The notes below the pieces were generated by a model. That model worked only from the letters and a program-made list of their open reading frames with translations, did not search any database and was not told the DNA's origin. Below, piece after piece: positions 12,901-22,887 of a stretch of 64,000 nt of DNA; position 1 is the stretch's first letter; the number at the start of each line of letters is the position of its first letter. Both the position numbers and the translations under genes were made by a program. The DNA comes from Bipolaris cookei (taxonomy: Eukaryota; Ascomycota; Dothideomycetes; Pleosporales; Pleosporaceae): assembly GCA_002286855.1 (NCBI GenBank), contig NRSV01000025.1, positions 124,001 through 188,000 of the forward strand, read 5' to 3'.

Positions 12901-15080
12901 AAATGAAGCAGATTGAGACTCTAGGCGTGGTTGCTGTAAGAAAGTTTGTCAATGCGGGTGTCAAATCCATAGAAGACCTTGAGGGTTGCGACCCACATAG
13001 GATCGAAGCTGTGGTTGGAAGAAACCCACCTTACGGCCTGCAGATTCTTGAGAAGATCAAGTCTTTTCCAAAACTTCGTGTTTCGCTTCAAGAACAGCCT
13101 TCCACGGTAAGGCAAGTCTTTGTAGTTGTTGATGGATTCGCTAACGATTACAAAGATCGTTAAAACTTTGGAAGGTGTCAAAATGCAGATTAAGGCAGAC
13201 GTTGGCTTCATGAATGAGCGGCCACCACTGCGCTTCAACAATAAGCTCATCTACATTTGTCTTTTGGTGGAAACATCCGATGGACGTAAGATACACTTTG
13301 CCCGCATCAGGTGTGTATGAGGCTTCGCTCAACCTATATGATACTTACCTTGTTTTAGTGGTTCTAAACTTGGTACTGGCCAAAGTCTTTCCGTTCCGGT
13401 TCTGTTGGCCAGTTACGACCAGTTCATTAACTGTCATGTTATGTGTGATGGTATAGGTGTGTACATGTTCGTTTTTACAGTGATATTATCTGACCTTTTG
13501 AAGCTGGCAGTATGCGCAGCGCCACTGTGAGACCTCAGATACCCCCATCCATGTATCCAATTCTGAAACCTTCTGGTCTCGATTCATCAGCCCCACATCA
13601 GTCCAATATGTCAAAGCGATGCACGGAGAATGCAAAAGGAAGTTGGAAAGCATCTACTACCAGTGACGATTTTGGCGATGATGGACTCGACGATGATACA
13701 CTCGTGAAAGCTGCTTGTGGAGACCTTAAATTCAATCATATCGACGCATATCCCGATCCACTCGCAGGAAAAGTTGATTGCAACAACTCGAGGGGCAGCT
13801 CGAACAAAAAAAAGGATGTTGGAAAGATCCTAAGCCTTACAGGGCTACCCGAAACTGTCGTTAAAGGCACTGCTCAGGATCCAGTGCAGCTTGCAAATGG
13901 TAAATGGGCATGTAACCACTCCTGCAAAGACCGCGAAGCGTGCAAGCACTTGTGTTGTAAGAATGGCATGGACAATCCGCCAAAGAAGAAGCCTGTGGCC
14001 AAACCCTCTCAGCTAGGCGAACCCCGACTGCAATCGCAACAGAAGCTCCCGGCTCCAAAAGTCAAAACAACTCAAACTATGCTCCAGCTTCCAGTACCTA
14101 AAAGAAAAGCTTCGATTCAAATTGAAGAGTTGGATCTCACTCAGCAAGAAAAGAGGAACAAAGTCGACCGAACTCTAGATGACGTGGAAGCACAAAGCGA
14201 GATTCAAGAGGACGTGAAGGGAAGTAATATGTCTTCTGCAAGTCACTCGATTTTGCATGTGAAGCCTGCCTACTACGGTCACCAGGGTGATGCAGGTAGA
14301 GTTTCTTCCTCGGAACATTTGGTCAAAGAACTACTCCTTGATTCAAGCGACTACGGCAACATCCAGTTTGATGATGCTCTTGATTTTCTTGATGCTCCAC
14401 AACAACACAGCGTGCTATTCGACTGCAACACCCAACCAGAAAACCATGACTTTGTAGATTGCGAGGCTGTTGCCTTAGGTATCTCTCCAGAGTCGGAAAC
14501 ATTTTATGATGATGACTCACTACTCGGAGATATGCTGATTGACCAAGCTGAGTCGCATAGCCTGCAAGGTAATAATGAAGGCGAGCTTGATTCAATGAAA
14601 GATGTGAAAGGTTTTCTCGACTGCTCAAACAAAGAAAGTTTAGAAGAGGCGCGGCATTTGAAGGGCGATGAAATCGCAGATGTCAAGGGGATTACGAACA
14701 ACGTTTTGCCGAGGATTGCTTACACTGGAACCCATCGTGACTCCCGTGAGTCCTCAGTTGAAGGAGAAAGCCCTCAATCCGACAGACCCATAACTATTTC
14801 GAGAATTAAAGGCGTGTATCCAGTCGCAGTGGCGAATGTTTTCGACAACATCAAAGCCAAAAAGCATCCTCCCCGAAAGAACAACCTTACCCTCGCCGGG
14901 TTGGACAAAGACCAGCAGCCACCAATCACTAAAGAACTCCCAGAGAACTTAGCAAAAGCTGTTAACGAGACCGCCTGCTTAGTCTCACCAGAGGAAAAAA
15001 TAGTTCCCGACACTTTCAAAGACTTGGAGCCATGGCTCTTTGAAGAATTCGGCGACATAGTAGAACTCGTTGACGAATGA
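9960..15080 (+). CDS. mer3: Meiotic ATP-dependent DNA helicase HFM1/MER3
   Basis: Ski2/Sec63-class 3'-5' DNA helicase of the ZMM group, which stabilises crossover intermediates in meiosis. My eight-exon model is 9960-10164, 10214-10348, 10396-10440, 10492-12473, 12528-13106, 13156-13310, 13359-13456 and 13504-15080, giving 1,591 aa. Frame is kept through all seven introns. Walker A SPTGSGKT is near residue 300, the DEVH box near 403, then SATVPN and QMLGRAGRPQFDD. The winged-helix and Sec63 regions follow, then the block IKADVGFMNE. The long C-terminal exon carries a Cys/His cluster (CNHSCKDREACKHLCC) of the type known in MER3 proteins, followed by a disordered acidic tail. The first three exons are the least certain, and an alternative in-frame ATG lies at 9700. 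Expression is probably limited to the sexual cycle. Confidence 0.9.
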
Positions 15081-15415
15081 ACGTTCAGTCTAGTGCTAAT
15101 GCTAGATTTACTGTAAGAGATAAATACAGGCATGTGGCTTTATGGAGGTGTCTTTGTTCAGGGTCTCCGACTAATCTGTGTTTGTTGCTTGATCATTAGA
15201 ATATCCATTAGCGCTGCCATCCATCCTGCACAAAGGTATTGTTGGGAATCTTTTTTGACGGCCCTTCTCACCAGAGGACATCTTTCTCTGAATTAAGGTT
15301 GCTTTAACCACTTCTCAATATATAACACACATGTCGAACACAGAAAGCATCTCCATTTAGAATACAGTAATTTTTAAGTCCAACTCAAAAAGAATATTCG
15401 ATCACTAAACCCAGA
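15081..15415. other. Intergenic, MER3 3' end and orphan-gene promoter
   Basis: About 335 bp, AT-rich near 15300-15400. It probably holds the MER3 3' UTR and the promoter of the Cys-rich orphan. No ORF or repeat is seen. Confidence 0.4.
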
Positions 15416-16462
15416 ATGGGCCAAACAGTACTGACAACCATCATCGAAGAGGCAGAGAGTGCAGGTTCAACAACAACCCAGGAACCTAGTTCTACGCCGT
15501 CTGGATCTCTACAAGAGGGGAATGGCTCGGGCGCAGAGCCGGACGTATGGCATTGCTCTGATTTCTTACATTGTAATGGAACAGGAGATCCAGAAGGGAT
15601 TCCTCAGTGCGACGTCAATACTAGCCAAGACTGTCCAGGGTTGACGGCCACTGGTTTAAATACACCAAATTCTTACGTCGGTAATGGTGTTCACGCCGGT
15701 GAAGGTCGAACTCGAACTTGCGGTAATTGCAGGTTGCACGAAGGGCATCCTTTGTTTCCAAACAGGCTTGCACTCATCAATAGTCATTCCAAAATTCAAC
15801 CTGGAAGCGGCATTCGCAGCCAGCTTTGTCGTAGCTGCATTTATGACGAAGTAGAACTATACTGGTTACGTCAAGGCACACCCAACCCCATGAATGCCAA
15901 TTCGAGTCCGCATATACGACAATGGCCTGCAGCAAACGGCATTCAGAACCTTTGCATATGCGAAGGATATACAATCGATTTTTTCGGAACTGCCTGTTGC
16001 CATGCCTGTCGCGACGTGGTCTTCAATCACTTTTGTTACAACCGCTATATGATGACCGAAGATGTCCTCCACAGCTGCGTCCAGCCCGTCATAAAAGGAA
16101 CCCGGCCTTACAACAATGCCGACATCGGACGTTTCATGCGCGTCTCCGCCGCCACCGTCACCAGACGCCAGAATCAAGGTATTGGCCGCATGTGTCCTTG
16201 CGGCAATAAACCGAAATGGCCAAGTATACCCGAGTATATTACCTATTGTATGGCTTGCTCGGGCGTCCAAATCATTCCTACACGTTTGCCGCAGAACTTG
16301 CAACAAGGCCCTGTTATGGCTGCGTATGAGAGACGTCAGAGTCTGAGGAATAGCGGGTTTAAGAGGACAAAGGGGCCAGCAGCGGCACGAAGACTTCCCT
16401 CGTACAGGGTTAATATCGAGCGTGGGTGGTTGACACCTGATCCTGAAATTGGGGGGACATGA
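15416..16462 (+). CDS. Cys-rich uncharacterised protein
   Basis: Single-exon ORF of 348 aa that I do not recognise. The first 90 residues are Ser/Thr/Gly/Glu-rich and look disordered. The middle holds several paired-cysteine modules: CGNC, CRSC, a CICE...CCHAC block and CPCG...CMAC. Their spacing fits treble-clef or RING-like zinc binding. The C-terminal 60 residues are basic (RRQSLRNSGFKRTKGP). No signal peptide or membrane helix is visible. It lies 100 bp upstream of a Fot1-like element, at the edge of a repeat-rich island, which suits a lineage-specific gene. A nuclear or ubiquitin-related role is only a guess. Codon use and frame length favour a real gene. Confidence 0.6.
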   Translation: MGQTVLTTIIEEAESAGSTTTQEPSSTPSGSLQEGNGSGAEPDVWHCSDFLHCNGTGDPEGIPQCDVNTSQDCPGLTATGLNTPNSYVGNGVHAGEGRTRTCGNCRLHEGHPLFPNRLALINSHSKIQPGSGIRSQLCRSCIYDEVELYWLRQGTPNPMNANSSPHIRQWPAANGIQNLCICEGYTIDFFGTACCHACRDVVFNHFCYNRYMMTEDVLHSCVQPVIKGTRPYNNADIGRFMRVSAATVTRRQNQGIGRMCPCGNKPKWPSIPEYITYCMACSGVQIIPTRLPQNLQQGPVMAAYERRQSLRNSGFKRTKGPAAARRLPSYRVNIERGWLTPDPEIGGT

Positions 16463-16563
16463 GTATAGTAATGTGAGTTGAAGAGATGTTTAATTTTGTT
16501 ATTTCTGTACGAGATTTGTACAATGAAGGCGAGGGAGAACTGGATTATTGTTTTTTCTGGATA

Positions 16564-18356
16564 ACGTGGTTCACAAGCGAGCGAGCACCTCCCCACCAGC
16601 GCGCCGACGTTAACACAACAACGCGCTATGTCTCAACCACGCAGCTCTCAATTGACTTATAACAAACTCAATATTCAACTTGTTCTTTTTTATTTTGATT
16701 CCCAACGTGTTCAAAGTGTAAACGTGCTGCCTCTATATATAATGTGCCTCGAAGAACTCTATCTTACCGACGCGCTGGAAGACACTCTCGACGCGACTGG
16801 GAACCAAAATCAAAGCATCTGAATAAGCTAGAAGAGAAGTCTATAGTTGAACGTATTCTTGAAGAGTCTGTGCGAGGATTGCGCCTACAAAGGCTGAAGT
16901 TCGAGCAATGGCTGATAAACTATTGCATGAGCGAGAGAGTAACCTTGTTGGCAAGAACTGGGTTGACAACTTTGTTAAGAGGATTCCTGAGCTTCGTACG
17001 CGCTGAATCCGCCCTTGTGATCACCAGCGAATCACCTGCGAGGATCCAGCGGCTACCCAGCGCTGGTTCGACCTAGTCAAGGCGACAAAACAGAAGTGGG
17101 GTATTGTGGACGACAATATCTACAACTTTGATGAAACTGGCTTTATGATGGGCAAGATTTCATCATATTTAGTTATCACAGGCTCAGAAGGATATGGCAA
17201 AAAGAAACGGATACAGCCAAACAACCGTGAGTGGGTTACTGTGATCCAAGGCGTGGGCGCGTCGGGTCGCCGGCTACTACCCTTCGTTGTCTTTGCGGGC
17301 AAGGTGCCTATCAACGTCTAGTTTGAGAACCTACCTACCGGATGGGTTCTTGAAGTCAGTCCCAATGGCTGGACGAATAATCAGTTTGCTCTTGCGTGGT
17401 TGGAGCACTTCGATACCCATACAAAGAGCTGTACTGTGGGTGAGTGTCGACTGCTTATTATTGGCGGCCACGAGAGCCACTGCTCCGTCGATTTTCAAGG
17501 TCTTTGTAAGGAGAAGAATATCATTCTTCTTTGTATGCCTGTACACTCATCTCACCTATTGCAGCCTCTTGATGTCGCCTGCTTCTCGCCGTTGAAGCGC
17601 AAGTATGGCGATGCTGTTTCAGGCTTGGCACGCAACCGCACCCACTATATCAGCAAAGAGACCTTCCTACCAGCCTTGAAGTTACGAAGGAGAATATCCA
17701 AGGTGGCTTCAGAGGCGCTTATCTAGTCCCACATGACCCACAGACTGTACTATCAAAGCTTCCTGTGGGGGTGCGGACACCAAAACAATCACTGCGACGG
17801 GTAGACGCCTGGGAGGCGCAGACGCTGCGCAACGCGCGCGAAATTGAGGCTTAAAGTACTTTTATTTGATAGAGAGCAAGATATTTTTGTGGGTTTTCTG
17901 CAAATTCACTTGACGAGCAGGTTGCGCAGTTGAGTAAAGGGGCTCGGCAAATGGCACATAAGATGACGCTTATGATGGAGGAAATGGCTAAGCTTCGAGA
18001 GACTCTAGACGAAGCAAATAAGTATAAGATCCGCAATCGGCGATACGTACGGACAGAAAAGACTCTTACTGTAGGCGAGGTACAAGAAGTATCAGCTGAA
18101 AAGGCGGGTAACCAGTCGTGGTGATGGTGAGAGTGCGTCAAAGAGGGTGCGAGGAGAGAGGCGGTGCAGGTGTTGCAAGCAGACTGGACACAACACTCGT
18201 ACCTGTGTAGTTGAGATGGATAGTGCAAGTGATAGCGGCTGTTCTGAAAATTAATTTGGTATATTGCAATAGTCTATCAACTGTGATAAAAGTGCGTGAT
18301 AACGTCTCGACGTCGACGCGCTGGTGGGGCGTGGGCCGCTCGCTTGTGAACCACGT
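16564..18356 (+). mobile_element. Fot1-like (Tc1/mariner-pogo) DNA transposon, decayed
   Basis: A 1,793-bp element flanked by TA on both sides (16562-16563 and 18357-18358). The terminal inverted repeats are about 50 bp: the left begins ACGTGGTTCACAAGCGAGCG and the right end is its near-complement, with a few mismatches and a short insertion. The body holds remnants of a Fot1-class transposase on the same strand. The inverted-repeat sequence differs from those of the two other Fot1-like elements in the window, so this is a separate family. The right flank enters a repeat unit that recurs near 18752. Confidence 0.9.
16628..18210 (+). pseudogene. Degenerate Fot1-like DDE transposase
   Basis: Open pieces in different frames spell a DDE transposase. 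17106-17321 has the YNFDETGF block with the first catalytic Asp, and ends at a premature TAG (17319-17321). 17400-17726 continues in the same frame with IIGGHESH and HSSHLLQPLDVACFSPLK. The second catalytic Asp is replaced by Gly (GAC to GGC, compared with the copy at 44-46 kb). After about 17690 the homologous sequence (KENIQGGFRGAYLVPHDP) sits in another frame, so at least one indel is present. A zinc knuckle (CRCCKQTGHNTRTC) remains near 18165-18207. The N-terminal third is also frameshifted. The enzyme cannot be active. Confidence 0.88.
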
Positions 18357-19102
18357 TATAGTCTATGTAGCTTGTCATCATGTAAGACTTTGGCCGGCCG
18401 TTCTATGAGGTAATTATTTACAATTTGGGGGTTTTTGGTGTATAGCGTGGCTATGGTGCTTCAACCTTTACCTAGTCAAGCTATTACTAGCTTTCTAGAT
18501 GCCTAGTACTGAAAAGCAGTTTAGTAAACAGGAAAAGATGTTAGATAACTAGGTTATCTTCCAGCAGGCTCTTAATTAGAGAGGTAAAGAAACAAACAAA
18601 TAAAAAGAATGTAAAAAATATATGTTTGTGTTGTGTTTGATTTAGTTTTCTTGCTGTTTTTGTTGTTTTGTTTTTAATCTTGTTCTGTTTTTAATCTTGT
18701 TCTTGGCCTAGGTGCCACTCCCTTGCGTACGCGTAGTATTATTATTCCATTAGAGTCTATATGCAGCTCGGTGCTATGTAAGACCTTGGTCGTAGGCCGT
18801 TCTATCTTGTTATTTACATGTGGGGGTTTGTTTTTCTTTGTGTGGTATTACTGTGGTGCTTCGGCTTTTGTCTGTTTGCGGCTAGGCCTCTAGCAGACGC
18901 CTGTGCGTACGCGTAGTAGATAGACTGCAACACAGTGGATATGCCGAATAGTAGACGTTAGAACTACCCACCTTTCCACTCCTACTTAGTTACCTATAGT
19001 AGTTATACTACTAGAGGGACCTTGTTTTAACACAGAGGTTATTATAGCGTCCCGCCTGGCTCTGCACAATGGGAGCAGGCGCGACTGAGGAAACAGAAAA
19101 CG
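18357..19102. repeat. Two diverged copies of an unclassified repeat unit
   Basis: About 120 bp starting at the element's right junction (18358-18480) recurs diverged at about 18752-18875. Shared stretches include AGTCTAT, ATGTAAGAC, GGCCGTTCTAT, TTATTTACA, GGGGGTTT and GGTGCTTC. A second motif, GCGTACGCGTAGTA, occurs at about 18723 and 18904. No coding potential is visible, and the sequence in between is AT-rich. The pattern suggests decayed copies of one repeat family, with the first copy cut by the Fot1-like insertion. I cannot assign a class. Confidence 0.5.
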
Positions 19103-19107
19103 GCTGC

Positions 19108-19371
19108 TGTTAGATTATGATAGGTTGTCAAGGATGGTCACATATTGTGTGTATGAAGAAAATGTGATTGTATTAATCTGCTCTCTCTCTCTATTATCGA
19201 TCCGCCTTATCGTTGTTTATACGTGGTGGTTGTGGGCGTCAAGATCAGGTTCGCTAAGGGTCTTTTTGGTTTCCCTGATATACTCCCCGTGTTTACGTGC
19301 TGGTGTAGTAATAGAGTTCCCTGAACATTCTTCGGTTGAGGTTCGACGAACCCAGGTACTTACATCTGACA
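19108..19371. mobile_element. Solo LTR with 5-bp target-site duplication
   Basis: A 264-bp segment starts TGTTAG and ends CTGACA, the TG...CA ends typical of long terminal repeats. It is flanked by the identical pentamer GCTGC at 19103-19107 and 19372-19376. No internal retrotransposon sequence adjoins it, so it is best read as a solo LTR left by recombination between the two LTRs of one element. Superfamily (Copia or Gypsy) cannot be told from the LTR alone. A short open frame inside it is not a gene. Confidence 0.75.
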
Positions 19372-19376
19372 GCTGC

Positions 19377-20449
19377 CTACGCGGCCCGGGAATAAGAGCT
19401 GTCTAAGGTCAGGCGATGAGAGGGAGCCGCAGCTCTCAGCCACAGCGCGCAACCCCTCGCAGATATCTCATCACGCTACTGCTGCCAAATGTCGCTAAAG
19501 TCGCACGGCCGGTTCAACGCGTTCTGACGATCTTGTCGCACTCCTCGCCTTATATTAAGCTTTCGAAGCTGTAGTCTTAAATTCTGCTATTTTAGCTTCT
19601 CTCTTAGCCCACCGAGTTCTCTGTAAATGTTAGTGGTCGCGAACAAACAAGGGGGTATTAGAGGACAGGTGATGGACGGCACTGACAGAACGAGCGGCAG
19701 CGTGGTCAACAACGCGCTTTTCTGCGTCGGAGGCTGATGTGCTAGGAGAACAAGAGCTGTAAAATAGGTGCACATTGCGTTTATTTTAATACAAGTGCGC
19801 TAGAAACATTCCGAGCTTCCGGAAGAAAAATCGTCCCGTCACACCGTGCGTCCCGGCACGTAGGGACGGATGTTACAATAGTTGATGGGCAGACGTAAGG
19901 CGCAGTCTTTGAATGCGAGAACTGTTTTGTTTTGTCCGAAAATAGAAAGCGATTTCACTAATGAGAGCTGTACGTGTACTCGATGTGCATCCCCGCATAG
20001 TAGTGGTCCCGCCCTTTGGAAACCGAACCCAATTTCACACTTCTGATAGGGTATCCCTTCAGTTTATAACCCCAAGATTAACTACTTGAGTAATTCTAAT
20101 CGTTTCCACATTTGAATTCGTTTCTGTTAGAGACCCCTCTTTTCTTCGCCACATACACAACGTGGACGATAGTCTGCAGCCTACGAACCAATGTGGGTGC
20201 GCCACGTTAATATGGGTAGTCTTGGCGCTTAAGACGAACACTTTGATCGTTCTTCCTGCAATGGCCAATAAATGCTTGTCACATTTGCAGATGAACAAAT
20301 TCAACAAAAGGAGTAACTTCTCGGCCTGTCGTGCTACCACGCATGCGAAGAGTTAAACTTTCGCGTGTGAAAAGCATCCAGTAGTAGTACAGCCCATTCA
20401 TCAAGTCCGCACAACATCAACCCAGGACTACCGAATAGTAGACTACAAA
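19377..20449. other. Repeat-flanking intergenic stretch
   Basis: No gene can be supported. The short frames at 19587-19775 and 20059-20356 have no recognisable motif. The last 100 bp before 20450 presumably hold the promoter of the orphan gene. Confidence 0.4.
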
Positions 20450-21040
20450 ATGGCCCAAGCCTACCCTATCATCTTCGATAATATCGATTCCGAGACATCA
20501 GCAGTCTGCACATCCCCCACCGTCTGCACAACACCCACACTCTGCACCCCCTCAACAACAACATCAAACAACACCACCTCCAAGGACCACCAAAAATGGG
20601 AAAACTTCCAATCCTCAATCCCCTGGCCCGGCCGCACATTCATTATCCGCTCCCACGACACAGGCCAAGTAATCACCTTCTTAGACGGCGAAATAATACT
20701 CGACAAACCCGGCGGCTTCGGCACCTTCCGCTGGCGCTGTGTCGAAAAAAGGGGATGGCTAGGCTTCCGGGACCCGGTTTCTGCGCGGTATATGGGCTAC
20801 GACAATCGCGGCTGGATCCGATGCGCGGTTGACAAGCACAATGATTGGGAGTACATATGTGCGAGGAAGCGGCCCGAGGGCGGGTATGTGTTGTTGGTGC
20901 TTGTTGAGAATAAACTTTTGCCAATGGGGGTTTGTGCGCAGGAGACGGGGGGTGTAGTGAGGCAGAGGGTTAAGATTCGTGATTGGAATTCTGAGGGAAT
21001 TGTGTGGGATTTTATTGAGGTGCCGTGTCCGTCGGTTTGA
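20450..21040 (+). CDS. Uncharacterised protein, possibly beta-trefoil-like
   Basis: Single-exon gene of 196 aa. A low-complexity Thr/Cys/Pro-rich leader (residues about 15-50, with TSPTVCTTPTLCTPSTTTS) precedes a compact domain rich in Gly, Trp and beta-type residues. Repeating elements there are GRTFIIRSHDTGQVITFLDG, RWRCVEKRGWLGFRDPVSAR and WEYICARKRPEGGYVLLVLV. The GWLGFRDP...RYMGYD pattern resembles the repeating hairpins of fascin or ricin-B-like beta-trefoils. I recall similar single-domain proteins in many fungi without known function. There is no signal peptide, so it is probably intracellular. The domain call is an inference. Confidence 0.65.
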   Translation: MAQAYPIIFDNIDSETSAVCTSPTVCTTPTLCTPSTTTSNNTTSKDHQKWENFQSSIPWPGRTFIIRSHDTGQVITFLDGEIILDKPGGFGTFRWRCVEKRGWLGFRDPVSARYMGYDNRGWIRCAVDKHNDWEYICARKRPEGGYVLLVLVENKLLPMGVCAQETGGVVRQRVKIRDWNSEGIVWDFIEVPCPSV

Positions 21041-21583
21041 GAGGTGAGGATAGAGAGGGAAGAGTTTGTGACTTTGGGGCGTTGGCATCTGACTGATATG
21101 AATTCGATTTGGCGCGAAAGAGTGGACCGAGATTGCTGAGATCTGGGGAATGTTTATCACATATAGGGACCGTTGGGAAATTCTGGATACAAACAAGACG
21201 TGGGGATGATAGCACGCCTGGATATATCATATCTAATATGGCAAGACAATGTCGGTTAATCGACTGGCACGGGTGGTTGGGAGTTTGGGGAATCAAGATT
21301 TTGGATGCATGGGTCAGGAAGGAGTGAAATACGCTCAGTTTTACTCTATCTCAATACTGTAGAGCCATCTTTACAGATATTGTTAGAAAATTGGAAAGAA
21401 AAGAAAGAGGAAAAGAAAATGGAGACTGCTAGTAGCAAGTGTTAAATCATAGAATGGCCACATTTCCTCGTAGACGCAAAACACACCACATGTCTTCCTA
21501 GAAGTAAAGTACGTGTCATTTTATTTTTGTTTCAAATATTACCAATTTCCACATTAAAGAAGACGCAACGTTTCTTACAAAAG
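21041..21583. other. Intergenic
   Basis: No coding feature is supported. The open frame at 21109-21327 lies in the 3' flank of the orphan gene, and purine-rich AT sequence follows at 21380-21425. Confidence 0.4.
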
Positions 21584-22845
21584 CTACCCAAAGTTCTTCG
21601 CTCGACTCGCCATCCACGCGAAGAAGATGCCAATCGTCATCACACAAGAGCTAACCCCAAAGTCACCCTGAATATCCTTTTCCGACACAGTCTAAAAAAA
21701 TACCAAAAAAGAGGCTACCGAAGAGAAAAGCAACGAATACTATACCAATGGCGATGTCGAAGTCAATCCCTTCTTTGTAGTATATGCCCCAGCCTTCTGC
21801 TGGTCTTTCTACGCATGCTTGGAGTTCCTCAGCCGTTCTTTTCGGTAGTTGATCAAGAATCCATGTATCATCTTCATGAATGCACTGTGGTGAAGAGAGC
21901 ATGTGCATCAAGTCTCGAGACAGGACTGGTGGCCATGTTGCGAGAGGTCCAGCTGGTCAACAACGGTATTCTGCGTCCGGAGATGGCTCGACCTTTGGGA
22001 ATGGATGTATACACTCACAAGTGATTGGATTCTTTGAGATACATAATGTATTATGGTCTCGAACCTCGACGTTATTGCCCATACGACGCTGAAACTTGTG
22101 TTTGTTAGACTTTGTATTCGTTATGAACCTGCCGATTGAGGCTTACCTTGACAAAGAACATTCCTTGTATATTTCTCATTGCTAGGATATTCCGGACACG
22201 ACTATGAATGCGCAGTATTTGCTGTTTTATGAAGCAGAACAAGGCTCGATGTGTAGGTACAGAATCGATGGGATCTTGTAAAAAGCACTTCTGCCGTTCG
22301 TTTTGGTGCGCGCAGGTTAGAAGATGAAGCATGTTTAGGTTTGCTACTGGATTTTTTTTCGATGCTAACGAGGTCGAAGAATCACAATGATTGAGAACAT
22401 TATACTGCGGTAAGACCCCTCTAGAGTTGGATGCTGTTGCTTTGATTGAAGAAGAAGCATCGAAAATTCCTCGTCGTGCCCAAGCAGGGAGTTTGAAGTT
22501 CCAGTTCTGGTTTATAGATTTCCTACTGTATGAGGTGACAGTAACATTGACACCTGTGGAATGGCTCATCCTGTTGGTAAGCCCATGAATCCCATTGTGG
22601 CGGTACTCCATCGCATCACCAAAGAATCTTTCCCAGCATCTCTGTTGTTTTATCAGCAATTGCTTGAAAATTTGCATCCACCTCCGATGTCAACTTACGC
22701 ATCTCCATTTCACACGAACCATCCCAGGCTCGAGAGGCGGCTCCAAGAAACCTGCTGCAATGAACAAGTTCTCGAGCGCCACTCGACTCCGACTCAAAAG
22801 TGTTCGGCAATATCGCTTTTCGGTGAATTCTTCTCTGGGCTCCAT
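21584..22845 (-). pseudogene. Decayed gene for an uncharacterised fungal single-pass membrane protein
   Basis: Exon-like segments 22845-22699, 22641-22147 and 22094 downward join in frame across GT-AG introns. Blocks in order are LSRSRVALENLFIAAGFLEP, WRCRCWERFFGDAMEY (a CxC motif), ALFCFIKQQ, IQGMFFVKFQRRMGNNVEV, DDTWILDQLPKR and a hydrophobic helix IAIGIVFVAFLFGSLFFGIF. I recall this block order from uncharacterised proteins of other ascomycetes, without known function. The frame is broken by a TGA at 21957-21959 and by an apparent one-base frameshift in a T run near 21690, after which the expected C-terminus appears in the neighbouring frame. It follows the NACHT remnant in the same frame, so the two may be halves of one former gene. 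The start at 22845 is a guess. Confidence 0.65.
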
Positions 22846-22887
22846 GGGCTCTGGCGCATTCAGATTGTTGTCCGTATCATCTTGGCC

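Noticed and set aside
19125..19406. 93-aa plus-strand ORF
   Set aside because: It lies almost wholly inside the solo LTR and has no domain.
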